From the NCBI RefSeq assembly GCF_033807715.1, contig NC_084592.1, forward strand, positions 1,956,001 to 2,020,000: 64,000 bases of DNA. Direction: 5' to 3'. Under the pieces are notes generated by a model. It saw nothing but the letters and a program-made list of their open reading frames with translations, did not search any database and was not told where the DNA came from. How positions within the stretch are numbered: the first letter of the stretch is position 1; every line of letters starts with the position of its first letter. Shown one piece after another: positions 23,250-34,277 of the stretch. A program made the translations under genes and the position numbers. The stretch comes from Cololabis saira (Eukaryota; Chordata; Actinopteri; Beloniformes; Belonidae).

Positions 23250-23632
23250 CTTCCTGGCCTCCCCCCTCTTATCAGCCCCCCTGACAAGGACGTTTGAGTT
23301 CGAGCGCCACGCGTTCGCAGCGCTCACTTGGATGAACTGTGCCGGGACCCTGCTGATGCCCCCCCCCAAACCCCCCCCCCATCACCCACATGCAAGTCCT
23401 GTGACGTTTGTGCTTCGTGTGCTGCGAGGTGTTTTTTTGCAACTTGATATTGTGTATTGTATGATATTCAGTGTGAAGATGTATTTTTTTCTCCTCCCCC
23501 CCTCCCATCCCAGTGTTACCCTTTGGAAAACAGGCGCACAATACCATTGTGTCGCCGCCGGTGTATCCGAAGTCAAAAACTGTTTTTCTAAACTGACCTA
23601 ATAAACCTGATTCTGATTCTGATTCTGATAAA
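23250..23632 (+). mobile_element. LINE 3' end with (GATTCT)n tail
   Basis: Non-coding 3' UTR with 'taataaacctgattctgatt' and a hexanucleotide tail, plus C-rich runs at 23351-23379. Reminiscent of RTE/Rex-type ends. 5'-truncated. Confidence 0.5.
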
Positions 23633-23673
23633 CAACAACTAACTAAACATTTACTCAAACTTCAGATCATTCA

Positions 23674-24010
<337 letters not shown>

Positions 24011-24012
<2 letters not shown>

Positions 24013-24600
24013 GGGGTTAGTAGGAGAGGATGATAGAAATACAGAAGAAAGTAAAACCCAAGTCACTAGAATAAAACCAGAAAACCAAGATCTTCGGATG
24101 TTTCACACACAGAGACTCAATGTGAAACTAACTTCACATGTGTGTTCTGGTCATTCAACTGGGAAATGAGGAAGGGCTTTGTTTTCTGTTGTGGAGGAAC
24201 ATGTCATCAAGATCCAGCAGCGTGGATGTAATAGTAGACAAATGATAAAATAAACAAACACACTTAGACTAATAAACTAATTCATCAAATCAATCAGTGC
24301 CAGAATTTTCCCTAGCTAAATATAGAATCAGAATAAGGGGCGGGGCTAATTTGCACCAATAGCTAGCATGATGAGACTAAAATATGTTGTAGTACAACGC
24401 GTCCCGGGTTTTTCAATGTGGTAATGTTGTCTGTACGATTTGAACGATAAAGTTCGGCTGAGCAATAAACGTCCGAAATTTCGCCTTTTTTTTGCTTTTT
24501 GACATCTAACGTTGCCACAGTAACACTTTTTTTTTTATTTAAATATTTTTATCCCCGACTTTGCAAAGTAGTATTTGCATATGAATGAGCCTGCTGAGCA
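24011..24600. other. Intron sequence with a short piece of the hairpin-ended family
   Basis: 24336-24360 holds 'ggggcggggctaatttgcac', a module of the family complete at 54934-55965. Nothing else recognised. Confidence 0.35.
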
Positions 24601-24628
24601 TGCGCAGCGCCACCTGCAGCCTGTTTGG

Positions 24629-26190
24629 GCGTCACGATGAATGAACGTGTCGAGCCCCCGTGCCACTGAATATCACGGAGACTTAGATCGAAATTTTGAT
24701 GAGGTGGAGGACAGGAAAACGACATTATTTGGTGGTCACAGTAAAAGTATAAATACCGTAGATGACCAAATAGTCGCCCGCGCGCAAATACGCGCCTGTG
24801 CTCTAATAGCCGCCGGGGTCCGAGCCCATTTGGCATAATAAACGCCGGGACAATTAAACGCCCGGGCGACTACCGGTAATAACCTGGTAATAACACTGTA
24901 TTTGCATTGTATTGTGTACAGTATCGTTCATACTGCTCTGATCAGCTCCGTGTGTCGCCGTTACACAGACAAACTGTCTTTGTATATCAAAGCATGTGAG
25001 CGGAGTGAAGGTTGTCACCGCTCTGCTCCTCCCTCAAAGTCACAAAACGCCGCTCCACCCATAACCGCTCAGCGCTCCAGTAACACTGCACCCCGCTCCG
25101 CTCCAAAAATGTTTGCATGCATATAAAATGCACATGTTTACCTGAAGTCTGTGTACTGGAACTCGAGGCCGGTTTTGGGCCAGGGGTGGGCTGTTCCCAC
25201 ACCCAAACGTACATAATGCCCACCCGATCAAAGGTTATTGGGATCCTTTATTTTTTTATAATTTTATTTTTTTATATATTAAAATCCCAAAATATCTGTA
25301 CCGTTTCTGATTGGGTGTGTGCACTGCGAATCATTTTTAGACACAACAAAGAACGCGTACCGCAAAAGTTGTGTCTCGGCGGAGGGACCGGCGTCCCAGC
25401 AAAATGAGAAGAGAAAAAAGAGGTTTTCTGAAGAGCAGACAGCGCACAACTGAAGGCTGATTTATGGTTCCGCGTTACACCAACGCAGAGCCTACGGCGC
25501 AGGGTACGCGGCGACCCGCACCGTACGTGGATATGCACTCTTTTTTTTGCTATTAAAACATGATTTGTAACGTGAATTTGCAAAACTTAAACTACAATTA
25601 ATAGTTTTTGACGTGACATCAGAGATTGTGCATGCTCTCTGTGAAAGGATGAGGCAAATCGGGTCGCAGCTGCTTCAACTGTGATTCCTTCACGAGGAGC
25701 GACCAGGATTTCAAACACGCTTGATTTTCTTGCGACCTCACGATTCGTGATCGGGAGCTCGTCGTGAGGTGTTGTGTTGTGTACAGTGTGTACCATTTTA
25801 GTTCCAGTGGTACTATGGTGATCTCATATGTTCTTTGTAAGTAATGGTCTGGTGCTGCTCATTGCAAAAATAAATTGTAGCCTGGTGCAAATACCCGCCT
25901 GGTTCTTATAAACGCCTGGGGTCCAAGTGGATTTAGCATATTAAACGCCCGGGCTACTAAATGGTCATCTACGGTAGTATATAAATAGTATAAAATAAAG
26001 CGAGTGAAAATAAAACGCTGTGAGGCGCAAGGGCGCAATTTCCACTGGGAACAGGGGGGACATGCCCCCCCACTTTTCAAACTCATGCTTTTGTCCCCCC
26101 CCCCCCCTTTTTTTTTTTTTACAGTTTAAGAACTAACGGTAGGCTCAGCCTGTAAATCATCAACACACTGTGCGAAGACGGGACGGGAGC
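24629..26190. mobile_element. Interspersed repeat split by a TA-flanked transposon
   Basis: Flanks 24629-24755 and 25977-26190 together match an unbroken copy at 35930-36240: 'atttggtggtcacagtaaaa' on the left, 'gaggcgcaagggcgcaattt' and 'gggggacatgcccccc' on the right. The family is unnamed here. It has C-runs near 26094. Confidence 0.75.
24756..25974. mobile_element. TA-flanked DNA transposon, non-autonomous
   Basis: Inverted ends CCGTAGATGACCAAATAGTC and the complement of 'ggtcatctacgg', flanked by TA at 24754-24755 and 25975-25976. The uninterrupted copy at 36.0 kb has a single TA at this place. Ends also contain the words 'aaacgcccggg' in mirror image. TA duplication and the CCGTA start point to a Tc1/mariner-pogo type. 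Nested within is one end of the 'ggctgatttatggttcc' MITE at 25457-25520. No transposase frame. Confidence 0.85.
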
Positions 26191-26206
26191 CCCGCCACTC
26201 AGTCAC

Positions 26207-26313
26207 ATATACATACACATACACACACATACACAGCCACACAAACATACACATACACACACATACACACACACACATAGCCACAAAGACATGTACACAC
26301 ACACGCACGCATA

Positions 26314-26364
<51 letters not shown>

Positions 26365-26402
26365 ATGATCATATACACGCACACACACACACACATAGAC
26401 AT
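26207..26402 (+). repeat. (CA)n-rich region
   Basis: Imperfect CA/TACA repeats with a perfect core at about 26318-26362. The same type of tract stands in a matching position in the L2 5' region at 50.25-50.46 kb, in opposite orientation. Confidence 0.92.
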
Positions 26403-26404
26403 AC

Positions 26405-26605
26405 ACACTGGCCTGTTCACCTGCATGCTTGCTCTGTAGTTTTTGGGGTTAGTTAGTGGTAGCTTAGCTCAGACTGTGATTTGGGTTGGTTCCTGCTTGT
26501 GTTTTGGTCGGCTCCGTGTTGGTTTTGTTGGTTTTGTTGCAGATTTCCAGTGTTTGACGTGTGCTTCCGTGTGTTCCTGCTTCCTGGATTGGCAGTGGAT
26601 GTCAG
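26405..26605 (-). mobile_element. L2-associated 5' region, second copy
   Basis: Reverse-complement match to 50030-50230: 'agcatgcaggtgaacaagcc', 'gctaagctatcgctaccg', 'aaatctgcaacaaaa'. At 50 kb this leads into a (GT)n tract and then L2 endonuclease coding, so I read it as an L2 5' untranslated region on the minus strand. Confidence 0.55.
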
Positions 26606-26639
26606 TGACACCGACTACAATCCCCCTGACTACGATAAC

Positions 26640-26743
26640 AGAAATGACCATAATGATCCTATATACGGCGCACCGTATTATAAGGCGCACTGCCAGGTTT
26701 TGAGAAAATTAAAGGTGCCTTATAGTGCAGAAAATATGGTAGG
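26640..26743. mobile_element. pogo-like transposon end
   Basis: Contains 'cggcgcaccgtattataagg' and ends 'agtgcagaaaatatgg' before TA (26744-26745); its reverse start CCATATTTTCTGCACTATAA resembles the end at 8662. Only one end is seen. Confidence 0.5.
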
Positions 26744-26801
26744 TTGATGAAAAACAAGTCAGATGCTTGTCCAAGCAAAAGACAACTTCAAAATGATACA
26801 T

Positions 26802-26866
26802 GTTTATATATATATATATATATATTTTATATATATAGTTTATATATAGTTTATATATATATAATG
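26802..26866 (+). repeat. (TA)n-rich microsatellite
   Basis: Interrupted TA repeat with TTTATATATA blocks. Confidence 0.9.
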
Positions 26867-26928
26867 TCTTATGGCAAACCGTTCAGGAAGTATGAATGAA
26901 TGCAGCTCTTGAACCGGATGATATAAAG

Positions 26929-27501
26929 TATGAATATATTGAATGAAAGTATGAATATATGGAATGTGTGAGGGTTTAGTGTGGACCACTGTAGTTAGAG
27001 AGGAGAATGCACACAGGAATAGTCTTATGATGTTTAATTGTCAAAAAATTATCACAAAAAACAAAAACTCAAAACACACCTGTGGATAAAAAACAACAAC
27101 AAAATCCAGAGGGCGGTGGCAGAAGGCAGGTTGGCCACAGGAATGAGGAAATAGCCAAGGCACTCAGGGATGAGGCACACCACAAACAGGAAGGATCTAT
27201 CTGGCAGAGTAGCGGAGGTTGAACCGGTCTTTTATGGGGAGCTTAATGAGATGGGAAACAGGTTTGCCTCGAAGAAGCCCGGGAAGGAAATAGGCCAGCC
27301 ACATCTCCTGCCACACCCTGCAAAACCAAACACAAAGGGAAGGGGAAAACAGAGCATAGACGAAAATCAAATACAACACAAAACCCCAGAGCATGACAGA
27401 ATGAAAGTCTGAAATATATTCATTCCATATATTCAGATGTCATACCATATATTCAGGCATTCATTTCATATATTCAGACTTCATTCAATATATTCAGAAG
27501 T
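26929..27501. other. LTR-like block between AT-rich inverted arms
   Basis: The left arm (26929-26964, 'gaatatattgaatgaaagta') and the right arm (27405-27501, several 'ccatatattcag' units) are inverted copies of each other. The non-AT centre 27000-27400 has the composition of a fish LTR (an A-rich, GG-containing stretch) but no coding sequence and no clear TG...CA borders. Confidence 0.3.
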
Positions 27502-28390
27502 AAAGTTATTTCACGCATTCGAGCTTTGTAGCTAATTTCCAACACAATTTGCAGTATTGGACAGTCCTATTGTTTTAACACAGTCATCTTTTAAAAATAT
27601 GTTTTTAAAATAACTGTTAGTGATTTCAAAGACGTATTTATAACTGTCACCAATAATTTGATTGTCAAAGAGATGACACACTGTCACTTTTTAGTCAACT
27701 ATCCGCATTAGTGTAGATTGAACAGATTGTGAGAGGATTGCACTGTTACATCAACTGGTTCACACTCTGAGTAATGTTAGCAATCAAAGCCACTTCAGAC
27801 GCAGACGGGCAGCTCACTGAGAACACTCAGAACCCACAAAACAAATAAGGATGCACAACATTGTTAGGATTAGCAAAAGAGCAGTGTATCTCTTTCACCA
27901 TGATGTGATTGTCTGTATCTGCTCTCCGTCTGGTCATTGACTTTCTGATGGCACATTTATTACACAATACATTTAGCGTTTACCTTGATTGTGACAATTG
28001 CATAATTAGTATATTCTTTGGGGACTTCAGTTAATTTATGTATAAAGTTGGCTCTGTTGTTTTTGGATGAGCAAAATTCATTTGATCCAAACAGCAGGAA
28101 CATAACGATCTACAATGCAATAAATAAACACACAAACAATATTATGTAATCTGTTCTTTACATGCACCTGTAGAATGAATGCAGGTGTTATTTTTCCTTG
28201 AGAAGTATGACTACAAACATTTCATGAAGATATTGTATTCATTTTGGTAAAATGTACGTAACGTAAACAATGTTTATTTTCTTAACGTCAAGCTTTTATT
28301 CTTTTGCCCAAACATGATCTCGTTTGGCCAATTATTTATAGTGTCTGGTCCCCATGTTAGGTAGTCAGTAATCCAGACATCCACCTGCTC
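27502..28390. other. Intron sequence, no recognised content
   Basis: AT-rich, no repeat border, gene or RNA structure recognised. Confidence 0.4.
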
Positions 28391-28394
28391 TGCA

Positions 28395-29780
28395 GAGTTT
28401 ATGCAGGCTGGACGGTGTTAAAAGCACCAGAGAAAGCAAAGGTTTTAGTATAAGCTGCCTTGTCCAGATGACTGTGGGTTCATCTTCAACTCCAACCCCA
28501 TGATGATAACCAAACTGCAGTGGGACCTGAAAGATGCTTGTTTATTTTTTCAGGTGGGCCAATAAAATTTTCTCCAGGACTTTCATGATGTGAGATGTTA
28601 GAGTTACAGGTCTATAGTCATTAGAGCAGGACGGATGAGATCCTTTTGAAACTGGAACAAGGCTGCCTTTCCCAGTACTGGAACAGTACTCCTGGCTCAG
28701 GTTTCGGTTCAAGAGCTGCAGAATCCCAACATAGCTGGACCAAACAGGCTGTCAGGATTCTGTGGCTGACATCATCCAGGCCTATAGCCTTGTTCCGGTT
28801 CAGTCTCCCCAGTTGCCTCTTCACCTCACTGCTAGAGACAGATATGCAGGAGGGGGGAAGTAGAGAGGGGCCCGGCATATCCTGATGTGGTAGAAGACAA
28901 CAATGGAGCAGCAGCAAGATCGACAGGTGGGGGTTCTCCGAGTTGTGTGGGAGGTGAGTCTTGGCCAGGGTAGAATTTCATGACAGCCGGGCAAGAGACA
29001 CATCTTCAGTAGTGTATGCCCTTGCATCATTGGGTGTTTCGGCCTTCCAACACTATACACCCTCCACAAGGGTGGGCCGCCGCAGGATGATCAGTCCTCA
29101 GCTTGTGTCCCATGCTCTGCCACCACTGAAATCCATCCTGTTATTCTGATGTTGGGGCCCAGCACGGGTCCTTCCGCTTGAGCCAAATCCACTGGCTGCT
29201 TCTTTCAGCCACCTCTGAGACTGCTCTGATGGTCATCCGCAGAGCCTGGCCGTGGCTTCCGAGTTCTTTCAACAGTCTGATGGTAGACGATGCCACAAAT
29301 CCTCTGCATCCCACTTCAACTGGATAGACTTTGGTGTTCCAGCCACGCTGCCTCGCATCTGCTGCTAGCTCTGAGTAGTGCAACTCTGAAATAAATAGAA
29401 GAATGTGTTCAGTTCATTGGCTCTGTCCAGACTTTCATTTATTTGGTCCTGCATCAGCTTGAAGCCTGTGATCTTCTTCATCCCTGACCACACACCTCTT
29501 ACATTGTTCTCCTGGAGCATGTTCTCCATCTTTCTCCTATACATATCCTTGTTGCCTTTGATCTTGACGTTCCGTTTAGTTTGTACTGATCTCAATAATT
29601 CATTGTCTCCCTCCCTGAAGGCTCTTTTTCTTCTTGTTCAGGTTACTGGTGATCCAGGTTTTGTTATTGGGGAGACACCTCACTGTTCTGATGGGGATCA
29701 TGTTTCTTACGCACAGAAGTTAATGTTGTCAGTCACCCACTCAGTCATGGCATTGATCATCACCATGTGATAAGTTTAGT
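28395..29780 (-). mobile_element. Rex1-like LINE fragments, chimeric
   Basis: Minus strand, from 29595 downwards: YRRKMENMLQENNVRGVWSG and KKITGFKLM (region before RT), then at 29383-29141 KVYPVEVGCRGFVASS and ERSSQWIWLKR, which is the C-terminal end of a different non-LTR element, then at 28830-28720 SSSEVKRQLGRLNRNKAIGL and DDVSHRIL (N-terminal RT), and near 28600-28570 LTSHIMKVLEKILL. Frames are broken many times. The RT pieces fit a Rex1/CR1-group LINE; the piece in the middle looks like an insertion or a recombinant. Confidence 0.6.
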
Positions 29781-30075
29781 TCAAGACTACATTCAAGAGC
29801 GATATTCAGACCAATGTAACAGGATCATGAGCTATTGATAGACTTGGAGATCTGGATGGTGTGGATCTTGATGAGAGGTGGCTAGAGGAACTGGAATCCT
29901 GAGAATACAAAAGACAGACTGAGAGGTAAGTGATCAAGTCATTTCAAAAAGTACAAAAAAAGATGCTCAGAGTTTCCGTACCCAACAACAACACTGATCG
30001 ATCAGGCGATGAGTGAGGTGAAAACCAAGACTTTTATCCAGGAGTGGTGAGTAGATGAGCCAGGTATGTTTTAGT

Positions 30076-30618
30076 GCAGCAGGTTAACTCATTTTTTTAA
30101 GACGATACTTCACTTTGGTAAAGAAACGTACAATTTGGCACAGATACTCTCCAAGGTCTACTCTTAAGGAAAAAGGCGCGTGCCACTCAAAACTCCAAGA
30201 TGGCGGCCCCAAAATCTAGGATGTCCACCCAAGAACGTGCTTTTTCCTTTATAACTCGAAATGCCTTGATTTTAAGCCCACTTTTTCCCCCCACAATTCT
30301 CACTTTTCCGGGATACAAGTTTATATATGCTGTATCTCAAGAACTGTAATGGATACAGACATGCACTTGGTACCAAAATGTCCACAATACCCAACTTTAT
30401 ATTAAGCTTTAATATATTTATGCGGCTTAAAATCAAGGCATTTCGAGTTATAAGGAAAAGGACGTCTTCGGGCGGACATCTTAGATTTTAGGGGCCCCTC
30501 CCTTGGAATTTTGAGTGGCACGCACCTTTTTCCTAAAGAGGAAGACCTTGGAGAGTATCTGTGCCAAATTTTATGTTTCTTTACCAAAGTGAAGTATCGT
30601 TTCACTAATCTGCTGTAC
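30076..30618. mobile_element. Foldback element with ~190-bp inverted arms
   Basis: Left arm 30076-30285 and right arm about 30415-30618 are inverted copies: ACGATACTTCACTTTGGTAA on the left has its complement ending 'gaagtatcgt' on the right; both contain 'cacagatactctccaagg' and 'ataactcgaaatgccttgat' (one arm reversed). Outer ends CAGCAGGTTA and TAATCTGCTG. No coding sequence. 29781-30075 is unrecognised. Confidence 0.85.
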
Positions 30619-31741
30619 TATGTGATCAGCTGAGAACAGGGAGGAGTCATCCTATGGCAACAAACATAGGCTTGCCTTTCTGGAGGAGAGAAGAACCTGA
30701 TCCTATGACCATGTGGCTCACAGAGTGCATCCCAGTCTGGGGGAGAACGACCAGATTATGATCTGCGTTGCCGAGAGCAGGTCATGCAGTGTGAGCTTAC
30801 CTTTTTTCTGCCTTTTGACTATGTGTTAGCATATATTCTCACCCCATTAACCAGTTTGAGTTTTGCTTGTGGGGTTCGATTTCATGATTATGATTCAGTT
30901 CTGCAATTTGACTTTTCCTGCCTCTTTATTAAACTTTTTAAACTTTTCCTAAGATTAAGGCCACGTTTACACGTAGCCGGGTATTTACAAAAACGGATAT
31001 TTCCCCCTCTACGTTTTAAAAAAAGTCCTCGTTTACACGAAGCGGCATGAAAACGCTGTTAAGGTGCTATGAGCAGCCAAACCTGCAGGGGGCAGCAGGG
31101 CCGTTCCGCCCATAGGGCAGGTTAGGCAAATGCTAGGGGCGCCAGCATGCCAGGGGGCGCCATGCAACCAGCTGTTTTTTTTTTTTTTTTTTTTTTTTTA
31201 ATAAACTTTTGAAAAATTAGAAATTAATACACTAAAAACAACAACAGTACATATATAGCCATAAGTCTTTAAATAATAATGAAATGGTTTTTCTAATTTT
31301 AATTTCTGCCTGGCTGCATCCTTCTGCCTCTCTGGCAGCCACAATTAATTTTGCTGCGGTCCCTCACCTCAACACACTCGCGTGCGGCGCCCCCTCCCCC
31401 ACCCACTACGCAGTAACTCTGCGTTGCTGTAACGCAGAACCATAAATCAGCCTTTAGCCAGTTGTCGCATCAGAAGTGGAGCCTTAAAGCAGGAAATATG
31501 TTTTGTTGTGGTTTTCTGCCCAACCCTGGATGAAACCATCATTGGTAAGCTGTCATAATATTAATTATTTCTGATAACATTGTCATGACGCTGAATATAT
31601 GGCCTTTCCTATATTGTTTGTTGCTGTTTGACCGCCGTGTCTGATTGTGTTAAATACATGTCGTCGCACATTGTAAACTGTTGTGTAGGTTGAACACACG
31701 TGTCTGAATAGATCTACTCAGAGAATCCGACATCTATGGCT

Positions 31742-32077
31742 AAGATGAAAACTTAGCCTTAAAAATAAAAATATCCCCACGATAAGTCATAATTATGAGA
31801 TAGAAAGTCGAAATTATGAGATAGAAAGTCAAAATTATGAGATAGAAAGTCATAATTATGAGATAGAAAGTCGAAATTATGAGATATAAAGTCGAAATTA
31901 TGAGATAGAAAGTCGAAATTATGAGATAGAAAGTCGAAATTATGAGATATAAAGTCAAAATTATGAGATAGAAAGTCGAAATTATGAAATAGAAAGTCAT
32001 AATTAGGAGATAAAAAGTTGAAATTATGACTTACCGTGGGGATATTTTTATTTTTAAGGCTAAGATTTCATCTTATT
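31742..32077. mobile_element. MITE whose core is a 21-bp minisatellite
   Basis: Inverted ends of about 40 bases ('aagatgaaaacttagcctta' and 'taaggctaagatttcatctt', both followed or preceded by 'aaaaataaaaatatcccca' on one strand) enclose 31787-32030, about 12 units of 'agatagaaagtcgaaattat' plus g. Nested in the hAT at 31096. Confidence 0.85.
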
Positions 32078-32774
32078 TTTTTCTTTTACTGGTGGAAATG
32101 GGCTTCCATAGACATCACTGGATGTCATTTGATTTTTATCTCCAGTTTGATACTTATATCTTAAAGTCTGCATTAGGCTTATAATTAGACATAATGACTG
32201 GTAAATCCATGGTGCTGAAACCTCATTTGAATAGTTCTGACCGTGTCCCCTGCGTGCTGTGGTTGTGTGTCAGAGGGCTGATCTGTGGCATTCTTTTAGC
32301 GATTATGTTTTAACGGGGATGTTTAGGCCACAAGGGCCCATCTAGAATGCTTCGCCCCCCTGGGCTGGGACCCCTGCTCCGCCCCTGACCTTGACAATCA
32401 TGTGCATTTAAGTAATCCTCACGTTTTATTGTTAAACTTACTTTTGATTGTCTGCTGAAAATGTAGATAATTGTTGGGAAAACTGGAGCGATGCTAACAT
32501 GTTAGCCGGTCAATGGCTATAATGCTGTTGTTATTGTTGTTAAAATTGTTATTGTAAGATGTTGTGGGCTAAATTGAGGTTTTTACAGGGTATTTTGTAT
32601 ATAGTTATTATTGGTAGTAGTTGTTTTTATTTGTATGCAATACCTTTTACTTGACCTATTTTACTATTTGAAATGTTGTTTGTGTTTTCACTTTTCACTG
32701 AGTTGTTGTATTACTTATTTATTACATATTACATATTTAATTATTTAATACATCCTAAAGAAATTGCCATTCCG

Positions 32775-32779
<5 letters not shown>

Positions 32780-32847
<68 letters not shown>

Positions 32848-32884
32848 TGGTAGTGGACGGGACGGGACGGGACGGGACGGGAAC
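32780..32884 (+). repeat. (GT)n followed by (GGGAC)n
   Basis: GT tract 32780-32846, then five pentanucleotide units near 32858-32882. Both lie inside the hAT element. Confidence 0.93.
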
Positions 32885-33091
32885 GGGGTGGGGGGGCGCC
32901 AGCAAATATTTTGCCTAGGGCGCCAAATGGGTCAGGAACGGCCCTGGGGGGCAGTACGGAGCGCGTCGCCGCGTACCCTACGCCGTAGGCTCTGCGTTGG
33001 TGTAACGTGGAACCATAAATCAGCCTTGACTGACAGTTACTTCCAAGACTGAACGAGAGTCTTTCATTTGGAGTGACAGAGAAGTGGAGTT

Positions 33092-33441
33092 AGACCCCGT
33101 CCACACGTAGCCGGGTATCTGCTAAACCGAAGATATTAAGATATTAACGCGGCAGCTCCGTGGCGGCCGGGACACGGGGGGACTCGGGCTCGTTAACTGC
33201 GGCTACAGAGAAGGAGACGCGCCTCCCGGGGAAGCTGCGCCGCAGAGCTGCAGCTTCCCCGGGAGCCGCAGATGATCTACAGGTTTAGAATGCTTATGAA
33301 TGTGGTCGAAAGAGCAGATCTTCGGTTATGTGTGGAAGGGTTTTTTTTTTAAAAACGATGTAATGTGGATACAAATTATTTTATACACAGAGGGGGGGAA
33401 ATATTCGGTTTTAAAACTACCCGGCTACGTGTGGACGGGGT
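33092..33441. mobile_element. Complete MITE with 23-bp inverted ends
   Basis: Ends CCCCGTCCACACGTAGCCGG and CCGGCTACGTGTGGACGGGG, perfect complements apart from the edges, flanked by TAG on both sides. The GC-rich core holds an inverted repeat: 'ctcccggggaagctgc' at 33223-33238 and its complement at 33250-33265. Confidence 0.88.
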
Positions 33442-33772
33442 AGTGTGACTTTAGAATATAAAATACAAGAAAATATTGACGGTGGCCAAACAAATTGTAA
33501 AGTTTACAATGTGTAAACACCTGTGTTTACAGTAAACACAGGTCGCACAAATGATGCTGGTGACGTTTCTGTGACGTTCTGAGCCTAATCCTCCGTTTTC
33601 CTCCGTTTTCCTCAGTTTAGACGCAAACGTGAAAACTGAGTTTTTGAAAATCTCCACTTGGCCGGCGTTTTCAGAAATGATCGTTTTTGGTGACTTTGAC
33701 CTCCGTTTTCGTGTAAACGAATGGCCAAAACGCATGAAAACGCCTCCGTTTTTGCTCTGTGTAAACGGGGCC

Positions 33773-34028
33773 TGAGTCATGCATTGTTAGCCCTAATTAC
33801 CATTTGAAGTGCCATACCCTTGATGGTATATGCTGTGCCTTTGTCATTGCAAACAGTAACAAACAATCTATATTCATTCTACAATCAGTCAATTTTTGGT
33901 CCAGATGGTCTCTATTTAGAAGAGGAAAAGGTTTAATTTATTTCAACATTAGCAAACAGTAGATTACCTTTTTTTCTAAAAAGAAGAATTTTTTTGCTTG
34001 TTATGAGATAGGCCTACTTTTAGTCCAT
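33773..34028. other. Intron sequence, no recognised content
   Basis: AT-rich, nothing recognised. Confidence 0.4.
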
Positions 34029-34277
34029 AGTGGCCCTCGGCAGGAGGGTCCCCCCTGATGAGCCTGGTCCTGCTCAAGGTTTCTTCCCTCCTAAAGGGGA
34101 GTTTTTCCTTGCCACTGTTTGGCTTGAGGTTTTTCTCCCACTAGGGGAGTTTTTACCTGCCATTGTTTATGTAATAACTGCTCGGGGGTCATGTTCTGGG
34201 TATGGGTCTCTGTAAAGCGTCTAGAGACAACTCTGTTGTATTAGACGCTGTATAAATAAAATTGAATTGAATTGAAT
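34029..34277 (+). mobile_element. L2 LINE 3' end
   Basis: Same 3' UTR and TTGAATTGAATTGAAT tail as at 2905-3516, here uninterrupted. Truncated at its 5' side. A small perfect palindrome 'attgtccattg'/'caatggacaat' follows at about 34425-34448. Confidence 0.85.

Larger units (their letters stand above)
31096..32946. mobile_element. hAT-type element with 8-bp TSD
   Basis: Ends CAGGGCCGTTCC and GGAACGGCCCTG, flanked by the 8-base direct repeat GGGGGCAG (31088-31095, 32947-32954). Inside: a T run, one end of the 'ggctgatttatggttcc' MITE in reverse (31410-31458), the minisatellite MITE at 31742-32077 and a (GT)n/(GGGAC)n tract. No transposase. Confidence 0.88.
30959..33772. mobile_element. Outer MITE broken by later insertions
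   Basis: Ends GGCCACGTTTACACGTAGCC on the left and the complement of 'gtgtaaacggggcc' on the right. The left part runs to about 31087 and the right part from about 33450; the interior holds a hAT element (31096-32946), one MITE end (32955-33028) and a complete MITE (33092-33441). Confidence 0.5.

Noticed and set aside
31740..32000. Repetitive hydrophobic Tyr/Leu/Ile protein on the minus strand
   Set aside because: Translation of the 21-bp minisatellite (21 is a multiple of 3, hence the 7-residue period).
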